From NCBI RefSeq assembly GCF_946479685.1, contig NZ_CAMLGS010000025.1:1-39743 (forward strand): 39,743 bases of DNA, written 5' to 3'. This DNA is from an uncultured Methylotenera sp. (lineage in GTDB: Bacteria > Pseudomonadota > Gammaproteobacteria > Burkholderiales > Methylophilaceae). The translations under genes and the position numbers were made by a program. This document shows positions 34,479 through 39,743 of the stretch, piece by piece (the stretch's first letter is position 1; each line of letters opens with the position of its first letter). The notes beneath the pieces are model-generated. The model was not told where the DNA came from. It ran no database searches and saw only the letters and a list, made by a program, of their open reading frames with translations.

Positions 34479-34805
34479 TTAACCCCAGCCTAGTCGCTGT
34501 TTTGCCTGTTCGCTCATCATGGTGGGCTCCCACTCTGGCTCCCATACCAAATCCAGCTCTAGCGCTGTATTGTCAGCCAGCACTTTGCTTACGGCGTCAT
34601 GTATGTTCTCTATCACCATTTCTGACATTGGGCACGCTTGGGAGGTCATGCTGAAGGTGACTTTGGCAATATTGTTCTGGATTTGTATGCCGTAAATCAA
34701 GCCAAGGTCAATCAGGTTTTCGCCGACTTCTGGGTCTATGACGGATTGCAGCGCTGTGTAAATGTGCTGTTCATCCTTATTCAGTTGGTTAAAAGTTAGC
34801 GTCAT
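34479..34805 (-). CDS. MIP18/PaaD-like (DUF59) iron-sulfur assembly factor
   Basis: 108 residues. IYTALQSVIDPEVGENLIDLGLIYGI is the DUF59 signature (DPE...IvdLGLI), and VTFSMTSQACPMSEMVIENI carries the conserved Cys in a T-x-x-x-C-P pattern. Relatives (PaaD, SufT, MIP18) help deliver iron-sulfur or other metal centres. The stop lies 41 bases from the chosen start of the NnrS-like gene and the start 6 bases from the stop of the sco gene upstream, so it is in the same operon. Why a nirK cluster needs it is unknown. Confidence 0.88.
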   Translation of the reverse strand: MTLTFNQLNKDEQHIYTALQSVIDPEVGENLIDLGLIYGIQIQNNIAKVTFSMTSQACPMSEMVIENIHDAVSKVLADNTALELDLVWEPEWEPTMMSEQAKQRLGWG

Positions 34806-34811
34806 CAGTAT

Positions 34812-35423
34812 TTACTTTAATAATGTTTTCAGCGCATCAGATGCACCGTTCATATTTTTGCTCATAGCGTCTGCCTGGTATTTAACTACACCATTTTTAT
34901 CCAGTATAAAAATAGTGGCATCGTGCTCGTAATCACCAGATTCTACTTTTTTGTATTTAATGCCTAGCGTCACTGCCAGTTTGCGTATTGCGCCAGCGTT
35001 ACCTTGCGCTAAAGTCCAAGACGGTGCTGTAATGTTGTGCAGTTTGGCAAACTCTGACAGTTTAGCTGGCGTGTCGCGCTCTGGGTCTAGCGAGAATAAA
35101 GCGAAGTTAACGTTGTCCACTTGTGCTGAGTTCAAGGTGCGCTCTATGCGTTTGATATTCTGCACGGTGAGGGGGCATACATACTGGCATGAGGTATAAA
35201 CCATCGCCATCACGGTAGGCTTGCCGCCTAATGTACTCAACTGGAAAGCGTTACCATTTGCCGCGTTCCAAGTGTCGTTAAGGTTGAAGATGGAGTCTGT
35301 GCTGGGGGCAGTAGTTGTTGACTCCTGCGGCTGATGGTGGTGCTCATGATTATCGGCATAGGATGGATAACTACAGAGCAGCAGGAGTGTCAGCAGAAGT
35401 TTATGTTTTAGTGTTGTTTTCAT
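34812..35423 (-). CDS. SCO1/SenC-family copper chaperone-like protein
   Basis: Exported thioredoxin-fold protein of about 203 residues that delivers copper or acts as a thiol reductant, here probably for NirK. A Sec signal peptide ([23 protein letters not shown], cleavage before DNHEHHH) is followed by a His-rich patch, then VYTSCQYVCPLT with the C-x3-C copper site and the distal His in SGDYEHDATIFILD. The ATG at 35423 is chosen: it overlaps the stop of nirV (ATGA) and AAGGA precedes it; the ATG at 35441 would begin inside nirV with no signal-peptide fit. Confidence 0.9.
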   Translation of the reverse strand: MKTTLKHKLLLTLLLLCSYPSYADNHEHHHQPQESTTTAPSTDSIFNLNDTWNAANGNAFQLSTLGGKPTVMAMVYTSCQYVCPLTVQNIKRIERTLNSAQVDNVNFALFSLDPERDTPAKLSEFAKLHNITAPSWTLAQGNAGAIRKLAVTLGIKYKKVESGDYEHDATIFILDKNGVVKYQADAMSKNMNGASDALKTLLK

Positions 35424-36190
35424 TTTGCATCCTTTGCACAACGGAAGCCCAAGTTTTTACCGGTAAAGTTGCCTTTCAGGCTTTCACGGTACGAGTAGCG
35501 CATAAAAGCGGCATAGTCATCAAGATTGCTGGCATTTAAGCTACCGCTGCCGCAAAACAGCGTCTTGTCACCAGGGTTTCTTGTATCTGCTGGCGCCATA
35601 TAGCTGTTAAAGTCTGCAGTCCACTCCCAGATTAAGCCTACCAAGTCATATACACCAAAGCCGTTGGCCGGTTGGCTTTTAACCGCCAACGGCGCTTTAT
35701 TAGGAACAGAGTACCAGCCGATGATTTTGTTTTGTAGGTTTTCTTTATCACGCTCATTGTCGTTTAGGGTGTATTCCCACTCATCGGTAGATGGCAGACG
35801 TTTGTTCTGCGCTTCGCAATAGGCATTTGCTGCAAACCATGACACGTTTACTACCGGTGCAGCGAGGTCTGCCGTAGTGGCATTATTTTTCCAGTGGTCT
35901 AAGTAATGAGAGTCAGAAAATACTTTTTTGATATTAGATAAATGCCACTCTGGATGCTGGCTTACAAATACCTGAAACTGCTGATTGGTAACCGGGGTGG
36001 CATCTATCCAGAATGCATCTATTTTTACTTTGCTTGCGGCTTTGCTATTTACTGCATCTTTTTTCAAAAAGAACGGGGTGTAACTGCCTTGCGGAATCAT
36101 CACCATTTCTTCTGCTGCGTTCGCCGCCCCAGCAAGCAGGGCGGCAGGCACAGATAATATGACAATAAATTTTAATGAGCTATTCAGCAT
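35420..36190 (-). CDS. nirV: NirV-like SUMF1/formylglycine-generating-enzyme-fold protein
   Basis: 256 residues with a signal peptide (about 1-25, AGAANA-AEE). The rest is a SUMF1 fold: [73 protein letters not shown] and [13 protein letters not shown]. The paired active-site cysteines of true formylglycine-generating enzymes (C-x4-C) are missing; only an isolated CGSGS is found there, so it should not be a sulfatase activator. SUMF1-fold NirV proteins are known beside nirK in other denitrifiers, function unclear. The start lies 11 bases inside the 3' end of nirK, so the two are coupled. Confidence 0.85.
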   Translation of the reverse strand: MLNSSLKFIVILSVPAALLAGAANAAEEMVMIPQGSYTPFFLKKDAVNSKAASKVKIDAFWIDATPVTNQQFQVFVSQHPEWHLSNIKKVFSDSHYLDHWKNNATTADLAAPVVNVSWFAANAYCEAQNKRLPSTDEWEYTLNDNERDKENLQNKIIGWYSVPNKAPLAVKSQPANGFGVYDLVGLIWEWTADFNSYMAPADTRNPGDKTLFCGSGSLNASNLDDYAAFMRYSYRESLKGNFTGKNLGFRCAKDAK

Positions 36191-37637
36191 GTTTGATTGG
36201 GGCTATGCGGTGCTGTTTCACCTCGTCTGGTGTTACTTCATCACCGCTGTTGCCCCAGCTGCCATAAATATAAGTGAGTACATTGGCAACTTCTTCATCG
36301 CTAAGGGTCCATGATGGCATCACGCCATTGTATTCATTGCCGTTAACCACCAATTTACCTTGCAGGCCGCCTGTCACAGCTTTGATGGCGGGTGCCTTGC
36401 CGTTAAGCAGGTAATCAGACTTGGCTAGAGGAGGGAAGGCTTGTGGTACGCCAACCCCTGTGGTTTGGTGGCAAGCCGCGCAGTTATTGTTGTAGATAGC
36501 CTCACCCAATTTGATTCGTTCCGCTTTGGTTTTAGCGGTAGGCGCCTGCGCTTGAGATCTTTCGGCATTTCTCATGCTGGTGCCTTCTGGCAGGTAAACC
36601 TCATCTGTCATCTTGCCTGAGTAAATGACTTTATCTTCATCACCAGATACTTTCAGCATGCCCAGTGCGCCTTTGTTGAATGCGCGGGTGAGTGAGTGAT
36701 CCACCATAATATAGGTGCCAGGGACGTTTACTTTAAACTCCATATAAGCAGCACCGCCGGCAGGAATCATCGTGGTTTGGATGTTTTTGGCTGGGGCCGC
36801 AGTGCTGCCTTCATGATTCACCTTGTCAAATATCTCGCCGATAACGTGGAATGATGAGGTAAGGTTAGGGCCGCCAACACCAACAAATAGACGTACGGTG
36901 TCGCCTTTTTTCGCTTTTAGTGCGTTGTCGCCGGTCAATGCGCCCGCTGCGCCGTTAAACACTACATATTCAGGTTTTTCATCAATGGCTTTAGCCATGC
37001 TAAACGCTTGCAAACCTTGTTCGCCGTTTTTGCCTTGGGTGTAAAAGTCTCCCTGCATCACATAAAACTCGTGGTCAACTTTAGACATACCTTCTTTAGG
37101 CTCTACCAGAATCAGGCCATACATACCGTTAGCCACGTGCATAGCCACAGGCGCGGTAGCGCAGTGGTACACATATAGCCCAGGGTTTAGTGCCTTGAAT
37201 GAAAATACCGAGCTGTGGCCTGGTGCAGTCAGTGATGCGGCCGCACCGCCACCTTGGCCGGTTACTGCATGTAGGTCGATATTGTGTGGCATTTTATTGT
37301 CTGGATGGTTATTCAGGTGAAACTCAACATCATCACCTTCTCGGATGCGGATAAACTTGCCCGGCACTTTTCCGCCAAATGTCCAGAACGTGTAGCTGAC
37401 ACCATCGGCCAGACGACCCTCTAGTTCTTTTACTTCCAGGTTCACAATTACTTTAGTGGCATGCTTTCTGGTGATTCGTGGAGGCACAACGGGAGCGTCA
37501 GTCAGCACGGCAATTTCCTGACCAATAATTTTATTGCTACTGGCTTTGGTTGCGGTCGCGGCTACAGCCATATTGCTCATACCCATATTGCCGATACAAA
37601 GTGCAGCGCCTAGTACTAAAAGTGGTATCTTTTTCAT
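36180..37637 (-). CDS. nirK: Copper nitrite reductase with fused C-terminal cytochrome c
   Basis: Periplasmic enzyme reducing nitrite to NO, 485 residues. Signal peptide 1-27, two cupredoxin domains, then a class I cytochrome c. Type-1 copper ligands: H118, C159, H167, M172. Type-2 ligands: H123, H158 and H314. Active-site Asp121 and His264 are present. A linker ([18 protein letters not shown]) leads to the haem site CAACH at 386-390, with a later [13 protein letters not shown] giving the axial Met. Such haem-tethered NirK is known, for example in Ralstonia pickettii, and passes electrons internally. First gene of a run nirK, nirV, sco, MIP18-like, NnrS-like, DNR-like. Confidence 0.96.
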   Translation of the reverse strand: MKKIPLLVLGAALCIGNMGMSNMAVAATATKASSNKIIGQEIAVLTDAPVVPPRITRKHATKVIVNLEVKELEGRLADGVSYTFWTFGGKVPGKFIRIREGDDVEFHLNNHPDNKMPHNIDLHAVTGQGGGAAASLTAPGHSSVFSFKALNPGLYVYHCATAPVAMHVANGMYGLILVEPKEGMSKVDHEFYVMQGDFYTQGKNGEQGLQAFSMAKAIDEKPEYVVFNGAAGALTGDNALKAKKGDTVRLFVGVGGPNLTSSFHVIGEIFDKVNHEGSTAAPAKNIQTTMIPAGGAAYMEFKVNVPGTYIMVDHSLTRAFNKGALGMLKVSGDEDKVIYSGKMTDEVYLPEGTSMRNAERSQAQAPTAKTKAERIKLGEAIYNNNCAACHQTTGVGVPQAFPPLAKSDYLLNGKAPAIKAVTGGLQGKLVVNGNEYNGVMPSWTLSDEEVANVLTYIYGSWGNSGDEVTPDEVKQHRIAPIKHAE

Positions 37638-37750
37638 GATTTTCTCTTTCTCCCTGTGTTAACTGCATTCAATAAAAAGCACATGAACGGAATGAGCAGA
37701 TGAATGTAGGCTATGTCATACCATGTTAGTTAATTTGGCTTGCAGATAAA

Positions 37751-37764
37751 TTGATGCATATCAA
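37751..37764 (-). promoter_or_regulatory. FNR/DNR box upstream of nirK
   Basis: TTGATGCATATCAA is a perfect TTGAT-N4-ATCAA palindrome. With class II spacing the nirK transcript would start near 37716, with TAACAT (minus strand, 37723-37728) as a possible -10. The centre also reads GATGCATAT, close to an NsrR half-site. Confidence 0.85.
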
Positions 37765-37915
37765 TAAGTGAAAAGATATTATCTTTGAATAGTTTAAATG
37801 GTTAACAATCATTAAACTACAATGCATAGTTAACGCGCAGCTGCACTGTTGCCGGCGCTGCTGGTTTTCTCAGTTCTATTTAAATTTTATTTAATGATTA
37901 GCTTAAATTAACTAT

Positions 37916-37938
37916 ATGTTGCATATTATATGCAACAT
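37916..37938 (+). promoter_or_regulatory. NsrR-type operator before nsrR
   Basis: Half-site ATGTTGCATAT (37916-37926), a one-base spacer, then ATATGCAACAT (37928-37938): an exact inverted repeat, extendable to 14-base arms (37913-37941). TATTAT in its centre could be the -10, so binding would block the gene's own promoter. Confidence 0.8.
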
Positions 37939-37959
37939 ATATAGAATGAACTCCACATT

Positions 37960-38400
37960 ATGCAAATTACAAAATTCACTGATCTTGGTTTAAGAGTTTT
38001 AATGTATCTCACGCAAGAGGTTGGCACTTCTATTGTCACAATCAATGAAATTGCACAGCAGTTTAATGTGCCTAGAAATCATCTGATTAAAGTAGTAACA
38101 AGGTTAAACAAGCTAAATTGGGTTTCTACCACGCGTGGGCGTACAGGCGGCTTAAGGCTTGGTGTGCAGCCATCAGAGCTTAAACTGGGCAATATATTAA
38201 GAGAGCTGGAGAATAAAACCTCATTAATTAACTGTAGTGAACCGCCTTGTGTTTTAAGCGGGCAGTGCAATTTAAAGGAGATTTTAGATCACGGCTTAAA
38301 TAGCTTTTATGAGGAAATGAACAAATACACTTTGCAAAGCATAGTGGACTACAAAACGCAGCAGGCAGTGATTAAATTGCATCAGCGTTTTGTCGCCTAA
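37960..38400 (+). CDS. nsrR: NO-sensing Rrf2-family repressor NsrR
   Basis: 146-residue iron-sulfur transcription factor. MQITKFTDLGLRVLMYL and a winged HTH (VTINEIAQQFNVPRNHLIKVVTRL) with the GRTGGLRLG wing are the NsrR pattern. Cysteines C92, C97 and C103 (NCSEPPCVLSGQC) are spaced C-x4-C-x5-C, exactly as the cluster ligands of E. coli NsrR. NO attacks the cluster and releases the repressor. Matching operators before this gene and hmp imply autoregulation and control of hmp. The ribosome site is weak, suiting a low-abundance repressor. A terminator separates it from hmp. Confidence 0.93.
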   Translation: MQITKFTDLGLRVLMYLTQEVGTSIVTINEIAQQFNVPRNHLIKVVTRLNKLNWVSTTRGRTGGLRLGVQPSELKLGNILRELENKTSLINCSEPPCVLSGQCNLKEILDHGLNSFYEEMNKYTLQSIVDYKTQQAVIKLHQRFVA

Positions 38401-38468
38401 TCGCTCAATTTATCTAATTAATAAAATGTAGCTGATGAGATAGTTTTATTTATAAGTAGGTTTTACCA

Positions 38469-38491
38469 AACACTCTTGCGAGTGTTTTTTT
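38469..38491 (+). terminator. Intrinsic terminator after nsrR
   Basis: AACACTC (38469-38475), loop TTGC, GAGTGTT (38480-38486) then a continuing T-run. It lies 68 bases past the nsrR stop and 50 bases before the hmp start, so hmp has its own promoter. Confidence 0.85.
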
Positions 38492-38500
38492 AGATTTTAA

Positions 38501-38523
38501 ATGTAGCATTTAAAATGCAACTT
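38501..38523 (+). promoter_or_regulatory. NsrR-type operator before hmp
   Basis: Half-site ATGTAGCATTT (38501-38511), a one-base spacer, then AAATGCAACTT (38513-38523). Each half matches the corresponding half before nsrR at nine of eleven positions, with the same 11-1-11 layout. TAAAAT (38511-38516) inside it is a possible -10. GAGGAG before the ATG is the ribosome site. Confidence 0.8.
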
Positions 38524-38538
38524 AAGTGAGGAGATATC

Positions 38539-39738
38539 ATGTTATCAGCAGCAGCAAAACCCTATATAGACGCCAGTGTGCCAGTACTTAGGCAACATGG
38601 GCTTGCCATTACTACCTTGTTTTATAAAAACATGTTTGAGTCTCATCCTGAGCTTAAAAACCTATTTAACATGGGTAACCAAGCTAATGGCTCACAGCAG
38701 CAATCATTAGCGGCTGCGGTATTTGCCTATGCCGCCAATATTGAAAATAGCGCAGCCTTGGCACCAGTGATTGAGCGCATCGTACACAAGCATGTGTCAG
38801 TTGGCATTAAGGCTGAGCATTATCCTATTGTAGGTAGCAATTTGATTGGTGCCATTAAAGGCGTACTAGGTGATGCAGCGACCCCTGAGCTATTAGCCGC
38901 TTGGGAAGAGGCGTATGGCCTGCTGGCAGATGCGCTGATTGATGCAGAGGCTAAGTTATACCAGCAGAATAAGCAGCAGCCGGATGAGTGGCTTAAAGTG
39001 AAGGTGCTAGATAAGCAGCATCAATCAGATGATGTTGTCACTTTTACCTTGCAGGCTGACAGCGGGAAAGTGTTACCTAAGTTTAAACCTGGCCAATATA
39101 TCAGCGTGGCCGTGCATATTGAAGAGCTTAACTTAAGGCAAATCAGGCAATATAGCCTGTCTGATGCTAATCAAGATAATACATACAGAATTACCGTTAA
39201 GCGCGAAAAAGGTGATGAATACAAACCGCGTGGCAATGTATCCAACTGGTTGCATCAGCATGTGCGGGTGGGAAGTGTGATTGATATCAGCTACCCATGT
39301 GGCAACTTTACCCCTAACGTATCCGATCAGCAGCCGATAGGCTTAATTTCTGCCGGTGTTGGCATTACCCCGATGATTTCCATGGTGAAAGAGATTTCTA
39401 TCAACAACCCGAGCAGAAAGGTTTTATTTGCACATGCCGCCAGAAGCAGAGCCAATATCGCGCACTTAGAAGATATTCAGCAGGCTAAGCATGCGTTAAC
39501 TGAGCTGAAGACAGTTTTCTTTTTGAATGAATCAAAAAAACAGCATGCAGATGAGCAGGAAGGGCGTATGGATTTATCTAGCCATGTCTCTGCTGAGTTT
39601 AAAAACGGCATCTATTACATCTGTGGGCCGCAGTCATTTATGGATGATCAGCGCGATGCATTGCTCGAGCTTGGTGTTGCACCCAATATGATCCACAGAG
39701 AGGTGTTCGGTCCAGAAAGTCTTAACCATATCATTTAA
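38539..39738 (+). CDS. hmp: Flavohaemoglobin, nitric oxide dioxygenase
   Basis: Cytosolic NO-detoxifying enzyme converting NO and O2 to nitrate with NAD(P)H. Globin domain (1-140) with Tyr29 (B10), the distal Gln region (GSQQQSL, near 53) and proximal His85 in IVHKHVSVGI. FAD domain with RQYSLSDA, NAD domain with GVGITPMISM, and the C-terminal YYICGPQSFMDDQ and IHREVFGPE. Length 399 is standard. Preceded by an NsrR-type operator, a good GAGGAG ribosome site and a terminator for nsrR. It completes the NO-handling set of the region. Confidence 0.97.
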   Translation: MLSAAAKPYIDASVPVLRQHGLAITTLFYKNMFESHPELKNLFNMGNQANGSQQQSLAAAVFAYAANIENSAALAPVIERIVHKHVSVGIKAEHYPIVGSNLIGAIKGVLGDAATPELLAAWEEAYGLLADALIDAEAKLYQQNKQQPDEWLKVKVLDKQHQSDDVVTFTLQADSGKVLPKFKPGQYISVAVHIEELNLRQIRQYSLSDANQDNTYRITVKREKGDEYKPRGNVSNWLHQHVRVGSVIDISYPCGNFTPNVSDQQPIGLISAGVGITPMISMVKEISINNPSRKVLFAHAARSRANIAHLEDIQQAKHALTELKTVFFLNESKKQHADEQEGRMDLSSHVSAEFKNGIYYICGPQSFMDDQRDALLELGVAPNMIHREVFGPESLNHII

Positions 39739-39743
39739 TGGTG

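Larger units (their letters stand above)
37638..37959. other. Divergent control region between nirK and nsrR
   Basis: 322 bases with no gene. It contains an FNR box for nirK and an NsrR-type operator for nsrR, listed separately. The part 37765-37912 is A+T-rich and shows no further palindrome that I can support. Confidence 0.75.

Noticed and set aside
34438..34545. Longer N-terminus for the NnrS-like protein
   Set aside because: It would overlap the MIP18-like gene by 67 bases and adds polar residues before the first helix; the double ATG at 34432-34437 fits the membrane topology better.
35420..36190. Formylglycine-generating enzyme (sulfatase activator)
   Set aside because: The paired active-site cysteines are absent and the gene is coupled to nirK, so NirV is the better call.

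Overview
The window reads as chromosomal DNA of a betaproteobacterium, most likely a Methylophilaceae methylotroph of the Methylotenera type. This is inferred from gene families (an EpsA-type LuxR regulator, Mqo, a betaproteobacterial nirK/nor/nsrR/hmp denitrification set) and moderate G+C in the housekeeping part; no rRNA or ribosomal marker is present to prove it.

Region 1 (1-9592) is a surface-polysaccharide locus. It holds the tail of a Gfo/Idh/MocA oxidoreductase, a Wzx-like flippase, a GT-B-like hypothetical protein, two GT2 glycosyltransferases and a divergent GT-like gene. Then comes a trio in the order known from Pseudomonas wbpV-wbpL-wbpM: sugar-nucleotide epimerase/reductase, initiating sugar-phosphate transferase, and membrane-bound 4,6-dehydratase. 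The glycosyltransferase part is visibly A+T-rich and looks acquired. Region 2 (9682-16559) is housekeeping: a purine phosphoribosyltransferase, the EpsA-type regulator, tRNA-Leu(CAG), rnr-rlmB, a strong bidirectional terminator and mqo.

Region 3 (16609-26599, all minus strand) is the most unusual part. Three neighbouring genes would together make an electron path from cytosolic NAD(P)H to the periplasm: (a) an 828-residue soluble protein joining an FAD/NAD(P) reductase, two cyclic-nucleotide-binding domains and a four-cluster ferredoxin domain; (b) a membrane protein with two His pairs, each 14 residues apart, as in bis-haem b proteins; (c) a protein with a cytoplasmic FHA domain, one membrane helix and a periplasmic domain with ten CXXCH motifs. 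A TauE/SafE permease and a large CHASE-PAS-GAF-GGDEF-EAL protein lie upstream on the same strand. I know no described system with this combination.

Region 4 (26845-39738) is a compact nitrite-to-N2O module. norC-norB-norE-norF-norQ-norD (plus strand) converges on a minus-strand run nirK-nirV-sco-MIP18-like-NnrS-like-Crp/Fnr regulator. Beyond nirK, divergently, are nsrR and hmp for NO sensing and detoxification. The regulatory logic is legible. Perfect FNR/DNR boxes precede norC and nirK, the norC one at class II spacing to a -10. Two near-identical 11-1-11 inverted repeats of NsrR type precede nsrR and hmp. No nitrate reductase or nosZ gene is in the window.
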